Assembly (NCBI RefSeq): GCF_913775985.1
Contig: NZ_CAJYMB010000010.1
Location: 1 to 64,000, forward strand
Direction: 5' to 3'
DNA from: an uncultured Pluralibacter sp.
Lineage (GTDB): Bacteria; Pseudomonadota; Gammaproteobacteria; Enterobacterales; Enterobacteriaceae
Length of the DNA: 64,000 nt
Positions 53,209-60,896 of this stretch are shown here, one piece after another. The notes below the pieces were generated by a model. That model made no database searches. It was not told the origin of the DNA and saw only the letters and a program-made list of their open reading frames with translations. Position numbers and translations under genes: made by a program. The number at the start of each line of letters is the position of its first letter. Position 1 is the stretch's first letter.

Positions 53209-53322
53209 GGGCACTCTCGAATCGGAAAAAAGTAAGCCTATATTCTATCATGGAATGGCAAAAACACCGAGATAGCGGGCGCTGTGCTATACCTGTTTCA
53301 TCACACTGTGCGGGTATCCACG

Positions 53323-53811
53323 ATGAAAAGACCGGACTGCATTCGCCACTGGCGGGACCTGGAGGAACAGGACGCGCCGGGCTATCCCGACAGCCGCGAG
53401 CTGTTTGCCGTGGGCGCGCCCCTGGCACGCAAAATGGGGCTGCTGCGGCTCGGCATTCACCACGAGCGCCTGCCGCCCGGGCGGCGAACCTCTTATCCCC
53501 ACGCCGAGAGCGACGAAGAGGAGTTTATCTACGTGCTCGAAGGACGCCCCCAGGCGTGGATCAACGGCTACCTCTGGCCGCTGGAGCCCGGCGACTGTGT
53601 CTCCTTCCCGGCCGGTACCGGCGTGTGTCATACCTTCCTTAACAATACCGAAGAGGAAGTTTGCCTGCTGGTGGTGGGCGAGGTGAACAAAAAGCACAAC
53701 CGCATCTACTATCCGCTCAATCAGGAGTATGCCGCGACCCGCGCCGACCGCTGGATAGACCATCCGCCGCAGTTTTTTGGTCCCCATAACGGCAGGCCGG
53801 GACGCAAGTAA
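53323..53811 (+). CDS. Cupin-domain protein
   Basis: A 162-residue single-cupin protein (COG3837-like). The metal-binding cupin motif 1 is in SYPHAESDEEEFIYVLEGRPQAWING and motif 2 in LEPGDCVSFPAGTGVCHTFLN. Histidines and glutamates for a metal site are present. Relatives are poorly characterised; isomerase, oxygenase or binding roles are all possible. Start chosen at MKRPDCIRHW; the ribosome site is weak. It replaces yjbL-yjbM, which lie here in K-12. Confidence 0.82.
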   Translation: MKRPDCIRHWRDLEEQDAPGYPDSRELFAVGAPLARKMGLLRLGIHHERLPPGRRTSYPHAESDEEEFIYVLEGRPQAWINGYLWPLEPGDCVSFPAGTGVCHTFLNNTEEEVCLLVVGEVNKKHNRIYYPLNQEYAATRADRWIDHPPQFFGPHNGRPGRK

Positions 53812-53905
53812 ATGCGCGGCGTGCGGTGCAGGCGGGCCGTGCGCCACGCGTTCATCTTTATGCTATAGTAGCGCCCCTTTTTAACCGGACGCCTAAATTT
53901 TCATC

Positions 53906-53989
53906 ATGCAGCCAGAGACTCACACTTCCGTTTTGCCTGCTCACCGCTTCTCCATTGCGCCGATGCTCGACTGGACGTGTACAGTATAA
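53906..53989 (+). pseudogene. dusA: dusA 5' fragment cut by prophage
   Basis: The reading frame begins MQPETHTSVLPAHRFSIAPM and continues LDWT, matching the start of tRNA-dihydrouridine synthase A (RFSVAPMLDWTDRHCRYF in E. coli). After codon 24 the sequence leaves the family and stops three codons later (CTV-stop). A dusA promoter (TATAGT at about 53863) precedes it. Phages that integrate here usually restore dusA at the far end with a phage-supplied start; that end is outside the window, so loss of function is not shown. Confidence 0.88.
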
Positions 53990-54030
53990 AAATCAGTTGG
54001 TTGAACGCTTTCGGTGTACTAATGGTGTAC
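53977..54030. repeat. GTGTAC repeats beside the attachment site
   Basis: GTGTAC occurs three times in direct orientation, at 53977-53982, 54014-54019 and 54025-54030; the last two are embedded in GGTGTAC copies 11 bases apart. Placed right at the junction, they are candidates for integrase or excisionase binding sites. Confidence 0.5.
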
Positions 54031-54041
54031 CGAAGGGGTTA

Positions 54042-54293
54042 TTACTGGCAGGATTTTAACTCTTCTCTTGCTGCTTTTCGGCGGGCGTCGATGAAGTCGG
54101 CCAGATCGCTAACATGCACCATCCGCGGCGATTTTTGCCCATCCCCCATACGAAACGTGGGTATAGATAGCTGACCCGCACCGGCTTTCTTGTCCGCCGT
54201 TGATGGCCGCATTCCCAGATATCTTTCTGCGATTACCGACAATGGGATCGTGGACGTCTCATATTCCGCCATCAGCAAAAACATTGTGTTCAT
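54042..54293 (-). CDS. PrtN-family (pyocin activator-like) regulator
   Basis: An 83-residue protein of the pyocin activator PrtN family: NTMFLLMAEYETSTIPLSVIAERYLGM, then IPTFRMGDGQKSPRMVHVSDLADFIDARR. PrtN activates pyocin genes in Pseudomonas; small relatives often sit next to integrase and attachment sites in enterobacterial prophages and may act as excisionase-like or transcription factors. The ATG overlaps the helicase stop as ATGA and has AGAGAGGT upstream. It is the last gene before the attachment site, so its product would bind nearby (inference). Confidence 0.82.
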   Translation of the reverse strand: MNTMFLLMAEYETSTIPLSVIAERYLGMRPSTADKKAGAGQLSIPTFRMGDGQKSPRMVHVSDLADFIDARRKAAREELKSCQ

Positions 54294-55690
54294 GCTATAC
54301 CTCTCTTCTTCATGGCATCGAGCAGGATGTCCTGCACCGTTCGTTTTGAGTTGCGCCGCTCCATCACCATTTCGTCCATAGTGTCGGCGGCTATAATGTG
54401 GTGAATGAACACCGGGCGGTTGTGTCCGGCCTGGATCTGCCGGGTTGGCCCGATGCGTTCGATAATTTGCTGGTACTGCTCCAGATCCCACCAGTGCGAG
54501 AAAAACACCAGTATGTTGCCGCCGTCCTGCATGTTCAGGCCGTGGCCGGCGCTGGCCGGGTGGGCGAACAGCATCGGTATTTTTCCGGTGTTCCAGTCGC
54601 GCAGCGTCTGCGGGTCCTGGTCAAGATGGCGGCCGCGGGGAAACGCTTTGAGCAATCGCGCGAGATCATGCTTCCAGTGGTAGGCGACCAGCACCGGCGC
54701 CCCGGCGGCTTCGGTGAGTATGCTGTCCAGCGCCTGCAGCTTTGCGTCGTGCAGTTCTGACCACGCCCCGGCGTCGTCGGTGTACACCGCGCCGCTGGCG
54801 ATCTGCAGACACTTCACCGTCTTCGCCGCGGCGTTCGGCGCTTCGATACCTTCACCGTCCAGCTCCAGGAACATTTCTTTTTCCATCTCGCGATACTGCT
54901 GGCGGGCCTTTGGTGGCATGTCCACGCGAATCACGTTATGGATAGGTTCTGCAATATCGAACCAGTCGGCAGCGTCCAGAGAGATAGTCACATCGGCCAG
55001 CGCCCGCTGTATCTCGCCCTGCGAATGGGCGAACGGTTCCAGCTTTGTCCAGCTCTGGCCGGGGAACTGTATTGAGTTGAACCAGCGAGAGGTAAACGCG
55101 CCGTACGTGCGCCCGAGGCGCTGGCCCTGGTCTACGAACCACGCTTGCCCCCAGAGATCTACAAGGCCGTTTGGCGCTGGCGTGCCGGTGAGATTCATCC
55201 AGCGCCGAACGTGCTTATGCGCAACTTTTCCGAGCGCTGCAGCACGCTTACCACCGCCGCGCAGCCGGAACGACTTAAGCCGGGTGCTCTCGTCCGGGAT
55301 GACGGTACCGAACGGCCAGCGTCCGCCGAGTTCCTCAATCAGCCACGCCAGATTGTCGTAATTAATGGTGAACACGCTGGCGTTTCTGTTCGCCAGCGCC
55401 GCCGCACGCGCTTTGGCCGTGCCGACAACGGCCTGCACTTCGATATTGCGCAGATGCCCCCATTTCTCCGATTCATCCGGCCAGGTGCTGGCCGCCACGC
55501 GCAGCGGCGCGAGAACCAGCGCCGGCTGTGTCTCCGCTCCCGCCATAAAGAGATCTTCCAGCGTGGTGAGCGTCGCCACGGTTTTACCCATGCCCATGCC
55601 CGCCCAGATGTTGCAGCGTTGGATGTCAATTTCGTGGTTGATAATGAGATCCTGATAGGGGCGGGGGGTGAAAAGTTTAGAGGTCACCAT
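54290..55690 (-). CDS. Phage SNF2-family helicase
   Basis: A 466-residue SNF2/superfamily 2 ATPase. Motif I is GMGMGKT (31-37), motif II is reduced to PDEST (132-136) in place of DEAH, motif III-like MNLTGTPAPNG, and C-terminal motifs include HPASAGHGLNMQDGG and QQIIERIGPTRQ. Such proteins are standard members of the DNA polymerase A / VRR-NUC / SNF2 phage replication set and are thought to remodel or unwind DNA at phage forks. It overlaps sprT by 14 bases and the PrtN-like gene by 4. Confidence 0.9.
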   Translation of the reverse strand: MVTSKLFTPRPYQDLIINHEIDIQRCNIWAGMGMGKTVATLTTLEDLFMAGAETQPALVLAPLRVAASTWPDESEKWGHLRNIEVQAVVGTAKARAAALANRNASVFTINYDNLAWLIEELGGRWPFGTVIPDESTRLKSFRLRGGGKRAAALGKVAHKHVRRWMNLTGTPAPNGLVDLWGQAWFVDQGQRLGRTYGAFTSRWFNSIQFPGQSWTKLEPFAHSQGEIQRALADVTISLDAADWFDIAEPIHNVIRVDMPPKARQQYREMEKEMFLELDGEGIEAPNAAAKTVKCLQIASGAVYTDDAGAWSELHDAKLQALDSILTEAAGAPVLVAYHWKHDLARLLKAFPRGRHLDQDPQTLRDWNTGKIPMLFAHPASAGHGLNMQDGGNILVFFSHWWDLEQYQQIIERIGPTRQIQAGHNRPVFIHHIIAADTMDEMVMERRNSKRTVQDILLDAMKKRGIA

Positions 55691-56276
55691 CGATGATCAT
55701 TTCTCCGTGGAAGGGGCAGCAGGGAGGCCCCAGCTCGAGCCACTTTTTTGCAGCGCGTACGGTGTAGCCACATTCTGAGCAAGCGCATTTGTGATAGCGG
55801 TTCTTTTGCTTTTTCTTGCGCGTGGACACGCCACGATCTGATTTCATTACGCCGTGAGGGATTTCGCCTATTTTGGCGATAACCGGACGCATTGCCTCGA
55901 TAAACTCAGGCCCCGCATACGTTGCGGTTGCGCGACCGGCGAGGCCGATTGCTTTATACACGCGTTTGAAGTTAGGGCCGTGGCCTTCCTCAATGCCGAG
56001 CGCAGCGTGGATAAGTTCATGCGCCAGCGTTGCCAGCACCTGCATGGTGAAATTTTCGTGGTCGCTGTAATCCGGACGGATGAAGATTTCGAAATGCTCA
56101 TCCTCGGAACACTCCTTACTCCAGCACTCGCCAATTGCCCGCCCGCGCAAACCAGCAGACGGGAAGCCAATCGCGATCCTTATTTTTGGTGGAAGTGGTG
56201 CGCCGTACTCATTAAACGTTGGCGCCATTTGCTGCGTAGCTGCATGGAGCCACGCCTCACGGGTATCAAATTTCAA
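55677..56276 (-). CDS. SprT-like zinc metalloprotease
   Basis: A 199-residue SprT-family protein. The zinc-protease motif is H86-E-L-I-H90 with a third ligand at H99 (GIEEGHG). The C-terminal part (about 155-195) has a zinc-ribbon pattern, KCACSECGY and PPCCPFHG. The host relative Spartan cuts DNA-protein crosslinks, so a phage version may clear proteins from replicating DNA; this is inference. It is in the early operon between the VRR-NUC gene (beyond the opposite-strand gene) and the helicase. Confidence 0.85.
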   Translation of the reverse strand: MKFDTREAWLHAATQQMAPTFNEYGAPLPPKIRIAIGFPSAGLRGRAIGECWSKECSEDEHFEIFIRPDYSDHENFTMQVLATLAHELIHAALGIEEGHGPNFKRVYKAIGLAGRATATYAGPEFIEAMRPVIAKIGEIPHGVMKSDRGVSTRKKKQKNRYHKCACSECGYTVRAAKKWLELGPPCCPFHGEMIIDGDL

Positions 56277-56347
56277 AGAAAAACCTCCGCACTTTATGTA
56301 AAAAATGTATTAACATTAGTGACAATTATTTAGGTGGGATTTAATAA

Positions 56348-56860
56348 ATGCTGACAGTTTATTGCGAAAAAATGTCTTCTGGGGCGGGTATAGCTCCGGG
56401 GGTATATGGGCTTGCCGGTGTAATTATTGGTGCCATAATTTCAGGTGGTATAGCGTATTTAATTCAAAAGCAAAATTCAAAAAATAACTTCAAACTTGAG
56501 ACGGAAAAGCACAAGATAAACCTGACATCATCATATCTATTAGATGATATCCTAAAGTTCTTGGATGACGAGATTCAGGATATTCTGGATTTTTGCACAT
56601 CTACTAATGATAACGAGAAATATAAAATCCCGGCTCATCTTAATCGATTGGGGGCTATAGAAATTAGCATTCGCGTATTCAGGGATGATGCACTAGTAGA
56701 TGATTTTAAGAGAGTGATCGCAAAAGGATTTGAACTAAGGCAAATAAGTGATGCAGAGAAAAAATTAGGCGGTGACGTTATCATGTTTAAAGAGATTATA
56801 AGTGAAATAGCTTTATTAAAAATAAAAGTGATAGAGCACTGCCAATTTAATCTGAAATAA
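56348..56860 (+). CDS. Membrane-anchored protein of unknown function (moron candidate)
   Basis: A 170-residue protein I do not recognise. Residues about 17-38 form one membrane helix (GVYGLAGVIIGAIISGGIAYLI), followed by a Lys/Asn-rich, mostly helical cytoplasmic part with acidic stretches (YLLDDILKFLDDEIQDILDF). The gene is clearly more AT-rich than the phage genes around it, is on the opposite strand, has its own AT-rich upstream region and a GGTGGG ribosome site, and its end overlaps the VRR-NUC gene by 14 bases. These are marks of a lysogeny-expressed moron, for example for phage exclusion, but no function is shown. Confidence 0.72.
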   Translation: MLTVYCEKMSSGAGIAPGVYGLAGVIIGAIISGGIAYLIQKQNSKNNFKLETEKHKINLTSSYLLDDILKFLDDEIQDILDFCTSTNDNEKYKIPAHLNRLGAIEISIRVFRDDALVDDFKRVIAKGFELRQISDAEKKLGGDVIMFKEIISEIALLKIKVIEHCQFNLK

Positions 56861-57122
56861 CCCCCTCCAGATCTTTGCTATCCAGCACCACCACGTTAAA
56901 ACCCAGCTCGCGCAGCCGTGTGTGTTCGCGCAGCTGGTCGGCGCGTGGTGCCTTGCCGGGTGATTTGCATTCGACAAAAACAATACGGCCACCAGGTAGC
57001 AGCACGATGCGATCGGGAACCGAACGGCGTCCGGGCGACACGAACTTATAGGCGATCCCGCCGGCAGCCTTAACCGCTGCCGTGAGGTGCTTTTCGACAA
57101 TGCTTTCGCGTTCGTAGGCCAT
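56847..57122 (-). CDS. VRR-NUC domain nuclease
   Basis: A 91-residue single-domain VRR-NUC protein of the PD-(D/E)xK group. The active site reads SVP-D37 followed by VFV-E51-C-K53, with Q63 in the next helix. Stand-alone phage VRR-NUC proteins are structure-specific nucleases, probably for branched DNA, and travel with SNF2 helicases. ATG at 57122 follows GGAGG and shares its A with the stop of the small upstream gene (TAATG). Confidence 0.9.
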   Translation of the reverse strand: MAYERESIVEKHLTAAVKAAGGIAYKFVSPGRRSVPDRIVLLPGGRIVFVECKSPGKAPRADQLREHTRLRELGFNVVVLDSKDLEGVISD

Positions 57123-57214
57123 TACAAATCCTCCGCAATGGCCCAGGCGATCAGCGTCCAGAAGCATGCGAGCAGAACAAACAGCGCCAGAAAGACCTTA
57201 CCTCGATAGCTCAT
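57122..57214 (-). CDS. Small membrane protein, 30 residues
   Basis: A 30-residue frame, MSYRGKVFLALFVLLACFWT then LIAWAIAEDL, is almost entirely one membrane helix with a positive N-terminus. It overlaps the end of the ANR gene by 17 bases and its stop overlaps the VRR-NUC start (TAATG), a layout expected for a translated gene. No family recognised. Confidence 0.55.
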   Translation of the reverse strand: MSYRGKVFLALFVLLACFWTLIAWAIAEDL

Positions 57215-57425
57215 CGTCCACCGCCTTGCGCCGTTCGCGCATGTTCTGTAGCAGGCAGAAATCATTCCGCCGTTCGCTCCATTCCTGATTTAGTTCGTTG
57301 CGCGATTCACGGTTGGCTTTCGCCCAGACCTTCGCCGCGCGGTCAAATTCTCCCGCCTGCTCCAGCTGCACGGCTTCGCGCGCAGACCGGTAATACAGCG
57401 GGTTGTCTCTGTATTTAAACGCCAT
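57198..57425 (-). CDS. ANR-family transcriptional regulator
   Basis: A 75-residue protein with the ANR family pattern: YRSAREAVQLEQAGEFDRAA, KVWAKANRESRNELNQEW and RRNDFCLLQ. ANR proteins such as Aar of enteroaggregative E. coli bind AraC-type activators and dampen them; phage-encoded copies are common but little studied. ATG follows a GAGGT site. Target in this host is unknown. Confidence 0.78.
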   Translation of the reverse strand: MAFKYRDNPLYYRSAREAVQLEQAGEFDRAAKVWAKANRESRNELNQEWSERRNDFCLLQNMRERRKAVDDELSR

Positions 57426-57436
57426 AGGTGGTTACC

Positions 57437-57649
57437 TCAGTTGATGACGCCGACGATTTCGGGGTCGGTAACAACTTCGCCGTCGGTGTTTGCTACGACA
57501 CGGAAGCGAATCAAAACGGCGCCTTGTTCGCCCCAGTCTCTCCGGAGCGATTTCCGTGTAGGCTGTTTGTTACTGCAGCATTCGAGAATGCTGGCGCGAT
57601 CGATATCGAATTGAGCGCGGCTTTCCATCACCATATACACGTGTTTCAT
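57437..57649 (-). CDS. Hypothetical phage protein, 70 residues
   Basis: A small soluble protein with no family recognised (MKHVYMVMESRAQFDIDRAS ... VLIRFRVVANTDGEVV). A basic middle (KQPTRKSLRRD) is followed by alternating hydrophobic residues suggesting beta strands. Coding is supported by its ATGA overlap with the upstream zinc-ribbon gene and its short distance to the ANR gene. Confidence 0.65.
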   Translation of the reverse strand: MKHVYMVMESRAQFDIDRASILECCSNKQPTRKSLRRDWGEQGAVLIRFRVVANTDGEVVTDPEIVGVIN

Positions 57650-57948
57650 AGTGACGTTTCCGCATCAGTAAGTTCTTTACCGTTAAATTTGGTACCGCAG
57701 AAGGGGCAATAGTTGATCGCTATTCTGGTATCGGCGTTTGTGCAACGTTGTTCGGGTTGGCCGCTCTTCTTACGGCGGTAGTAACGAAAGCGATATGGCA
57801 GCATTACATTGCAGAAATCGCCTTTTTCGAGAATAAAAACGCGATTGTCAAAGTCCGATTCATCAACGTCTGCACAATTGCTGGCGACTGCATCGCGTAA
57901 ACGAGCGTCCATTTTTTCTTTGATTTCTTTAAAGCAGTTACAGGCCAT
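57646..57948 (-). CDS. Hypothetical phage protein with zinc-ribbon cysteines
   Basis: A 100-residue protein of unknown function. The C-terminal half has CTNADTRIAINYCPFCGTKF, including a CPFCG knuckle typical of a zinc ribbon; the N-terminal half has CNCFKEIKEKMDARL and a later NVMLPYRFRYYRRKKSG. It starts five bases after the DNA polymerase gene and overlaps the next gene by four bases. Confidence 0.7.
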   Translation of the reverse strand: MACNCFKEIKEKMDARLRDAVASNCADVDESDFDNRVFILEKGDFCNVMLPYRFRYYRRKKSGQPEQRCTNADTRIAINYCPFCGTKFNGKELTDAETSL

Positions 57949-57953
57949 AGCGT

Positions 57954-60077
57954 TTAGTCCTTACGGTAGTGATATGCCTCAAAGCCGCCAGCGTTCAGCG
58001 GTATATCGGGCGCCCATGCGGGGTTAGTGGAGAGCAGCGCGGAGAGCGCCGTATCGTTAAAATCTTCGGTATCCGGCGCTTCGGTCAGTACCTCATCGTG
58101 TACGGTGAGCACGATGCTGTAGCCGGCGTCCTCGATCAGCGGCATGTTCCCAGCCAGAACATCGCGGGCGGCTGCCTGCGTGACGTTCTCAACCAGCTTT
58201 CCGCCGTAGGTTTTCAGCCGCTGCCATTTTCGCGAATAGGAGTTAATCCCCATGTAGGTGATATCGCCCTTTACGATGGACGGAGACGGGTAGCAGAGCG
58301 CGCGGCCGGACGGCAGTTGCACGCGTAGCCAGGCACCATCCCGGCGCAGCTTTAGCACGCCGCAGTACAATGTTTTTTTCGGGGTGGCAATCGCCGCGCG
58401 GACGGTGCGCTCAAGCTGGTACCAGAAATCGCAGGTTTCCGGGTGCGCCCGGCGCCACAGACGTTTGAGAGAATCGCAGGCGATGAAAACGCGCTCGGAC
58501 AGGCCGTAGGTAGCCTTGCGCCTCACCGACTCGGTATACCAGCTTTGCGCCTCGCGGATCACATCGCGGGGGATGCTCGGCAGCGCGGCGTCGGCCAGCT
58601 CTTCGAGGTCCAGGCCGTAGACCAGGGCGAAAGTAACGAAGGCAGCCACGCCGCCGCCGAAACCGAGCCCCAGCTCCATCACCTTGCCAATCTGTCGCTG
58701 ATATTTGGTCACATCCTCCGGCGATATGCCGAAGGCGCTGGCGTACGCCAGCTTGTAGAGGTCGTGGCCGCGACGCTTATAATCTTTGGCGGCAGCGTCC
58801 CAGATTGGCGCGCCGGACTGGTCGAGTATCAGGGTGTCGTTATCCCGGAATGCCTGCAGCTTCCACTGCTCGCCGGCCAGCCAGGCCAGCATGCGGCCCT
58901 CGATGTTTGAAAGGTCGCTGACAACCAGCTTTTTGCCCTCCGGCGCGACGATGCAGCCACGGATTGCAGAGCTGGTCAGCTCCATGATGTTATCGAACAG
59001 CAGATCGGCGCAGCCCGACTTCAGCGCATCGATGCCCGCGTCGATTTCCTCCTGTTCAAGCGACGGGCGGGGGAGGTTCTGCGGCTGAAATAACCGCCCG
59101 GCCCAGCGCCCGGTTCTCGAGGCGCCGCAGAACTGCAGCGTACCGCGCAGCCGGCTGTCGCGGCTGATGCCTTTCATCAGCGATTTGTACTTACTGGTGC
59201 TGGTCGTGCTGGCCCGCAGCCGGATGTGCAGCAGCTCTTTTACTGCCGACGGCAGGTCGGGGTCGGTGATGCGTCGCTCCAGGGTGCTGCGCTGCATGTC
59301 CGGCAGCTCAACGCCGTATGATTCGACGATGTGCTTAATCATCGCATCGCGCTGTGTGGCCGCCTGCACTTCGCCGTCGGTCATTATCTGAGTGCGCTTC
59401 GCCAGGCGTTTCTGCTCCTGGTCTACGGCCTCAATCGCTGCCTGCGCGAGTTGCACATCCATGCAGACGCCGCGGTCGTTAATCTGCTGATCGCGGTGCC
59501 ACAGCGCCAGCTCAACGCCCTGATAGTTCCACTTCGGCAGCCGCATATGGACTTCGCGCATTGCCTCGATATCCAGCCCGGCGTAGGCAACGAACCGCTG
59601 CCACTCTACCGGGTGCGTTTTGCTGGTTGCGCGTCGCAGCTTGCTGTTCTTCGGCCGTGGTTTGCAAAACAGCTGGATCAGCGCCTTACCTTCTTTATCC
59701 TTCGCCTTATCCTGCGGAACGCCCAGGACTTCGCAGAGCGCCCCCAGCGCGCCGGGGAGGCTGTGCGCCAGCGCCTGCGCCATCGTGTCGCGCCAGCGTT
59801 CAACTGGAGGAGCTAACTCCGGCATAGCATGGCGCAGCACCGTGCGGTCGAAGTGTGAATTGTGGAAAAACAGAATAGTGTCTGGGTCGGCGATTGCCTT
59901 GCGCAGACGGCTAGGTATAGGCTCGCCAGCGGTAAGGTCCCAAACGCTCACCGGCTCGTCGCCGATGGCCCAGGCGAACAACATCACTTCGACGCCCTCA
60001 GCATAAGCGTGGGTGCCGTTGTTAATGGGGATTTCGCAATAGGTTTCCAGGTCGCCCCAGAGAATAGTTTCAGGCAT
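57954..60077 (-). CDS. Phage family A DNA polymerase with proofreading exonuclease
   Basis: A 707-residue replicative polymerase. The N-terminal DEDDy 3'-5' exonuclease is complete: D9 and E11 in GDLETYCE, D77 in [11 protein letters not shown], and Y165/D169 in YAGLDIEAM. The polymerase domain has template-contact RTGRWAG (321-327), motif [14 protein letters not shown] (385-397), motif B region [11 protein letters not shown] (465-475) and motif C VHDEV (659-663). No 5' nuclease domain. ATG at 60077 follows GAGGAC. It is the core of a phage replication set with DUF2815, DUF2800, VRR-NUC and SNF2 proteins. Confidence 0.93.
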   Translation of the reverse strand: MPETILWGDLETYCEIPINNGTHAYAEGVEVMLFAWAIGDEPVSVWDLTAGEPIPSRLRKAIADPDTILFFHNSHFDRTVLRHAMPELAPPVERWRDTMAQALAHSLPGALGALCEVLGVPQDKAKDKEGKALIQLFCKPRPKNSKLRRATSKTHPVEWQRFVAYAGLDIEAMREVHMRLPKWNYQGVELALWHRDQQINDRGVCMDVQLAQAAIEAVDQEQKRLAKRTQIMTDGEVQAATQRDAMIKHIVESYGVELPDMQRSTLERRITDPDLPSAVKELLHIRLRASTTSTSKYKSLMKGISRDSRLRGTLQFCGASRTGRWAGRLFQPQNLPRPSLEQEEIDAGIDALKSGCADLLFDNIMELTSSAIRGCIVAPEGKKLVVSDLSNIEGRMLAWLAGEQWKLQAFRDNDTLILDQSGAPIWDAAAKDYKRRGHDLYKLAYASAFGISPEDVTKYQRQIGKVMELGLGFGGGVAAFVTFALVYGLDLEELADAALPSIPRDVIREAQSWYTESVRRKATYGLSERVFIACDSLKRLWRRAHPETCDFWYQLERTVRAAIATPKKTLYCGVLKLRRDGAWLRVQLPSGRALCYPSPSIVKGDITYMGINSYSRKWQRLKTYGGKLVENVTQAAARDVLAGNMPLIEDAGYSIVLTVHDEVLTEAPDTEDFNDTALSALLSTNPAWAPDIPLNAGGFEAYHYRKD

Positions 60078-60154
60078 AGATAGTCCTCGCGGGTGCTTTG
60101 CGAAAAGGGATGCTCTTTGCAAAACACCCGGCGCGTGGCCGGGCGGAATGTGGA

Positions 60155-60298
60155 TTAGTTTTCGCCGCCGAGGGCTTCGTAAAGGGTTTCGGCTTCTGCT
60201 TCTGTTAAGCTGGCGCTCTGAAGGAAATCGGTCCAGTACTCCCCGATAAAATTTCGTAACGCGATTGCCTGGTCTTCAGTTAGCGTGTAGTTGTCCAT
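60155..60298 (-). CDS. Small phage protein, 47 residues
   Basis: A 47-residue acidic protein ([20 protein letters not shown] ... [23 protein letters not shown]) between the DUF2815 and polymerase genes, with AAGGACT upstream of its ATG. Amphipathic helices dominate. No family recognised; supported by position, ribosome site and codon use like its neighbours. Confidence 0.7.
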   Translation of the reverse strand: MDNYTLTEDQAIALRNFIGEYWTDFLQSASLTEAEAETLYEALGGEN

Positions 60299-60331
60299 AT
60301 TTAGTCCTTGGTGAGTCAGAGGCGAGAAGGG

Positions 60332-60880
60332 TTAAACCAGGTCTTCGGCGTCGGCGCCTTCGCTGATATCGTCGAAGTCGTCCGGTGCTGCCACACCGCC
60401 GCCAGCGAATGCGTCACCGTCGCGCAGGAACTGGACGCCGCTTAGCGATGCGTTGAGGCGCTTACCAAAGTTGTTATCCTGCGCCCAGATATCGACTACG
60501 GCGTTAACGAAGCAACCGGCATACGGGCGGCCGTCGGCCTGAATCAGGGCGGTGCGGTCGCGGTCGATAACAGTAGGGCGGGCTTTGTTCGCCGCATTCA
60601 GGAAGAAATTACCCGGGAAACCCTCATATTCGGCTTTCTCGTCGCCGTCGTGCAGGCAGAGGTTGAGCTTTTTCTCCAGCTGGCCGTAGATGGTTTCCCA
60701 CTTCTCGCCCCATTTCTCTTTCGCCACCTGTTTAAGCGCCTTGCGGACTTCATCGAGCTGCGGGTGTTTCGGGTCCATCAGGAAGACCGCCGAGAAGCGC
60801 GGATCGCCTTCGCCGTTTACGGTTTTAGCTTCGAACAGAGCAGGGAAGGCAAGGCGAACATTGTTTAATTTAAATTTCAT
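60332..60880 (-). CDS. DUF2815 protein, likely single-stranded DNA-binding
   Basis: A 182-residue DUF2815 family protein: KFKLNNVRLAFPALFEAKT, RFSAVFLMDPKHP, DGRPYAGCFVNAVVDIWAQDN and a final acidic tail (DDFDDISEGADAEDLV) like the tails of SSB proteins. DUF2815 proteins accompany phage DNA polymerases of this type and are thought to be OB-fold ssDNA-binding proteins. ATG at 60880 follows AAGGAAC; 16 bases separate it from DUF2800. Confidence 0.87.
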   Translation of the reverse strand: MKFKLNNVRLAFPALFEAKTVNGEGDPRFSAVFLMDPKHPQLDEVRKALKQVAKEKWGEKWETIYGQLEKKLNLCLHDGDEKAEYEGFPGNFFLNAANKARPTVIDRDRTALIQADGRPYAGCFVNAVVDIWAQDNNFGKRLNASLSGVQFLRDGDAFAGGGVAAPDDFDDISEGADAEDLV

Positions 60881-60896
60881 GGTGTTGTTCCTTAAA

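Noticed and set aside
53977-54041. Possible integrase gene at the attachment end
   Set aside because: Only 65 bases separate the dusA junction from the PrtN-like gene, and no integrase motif occurs in the window.
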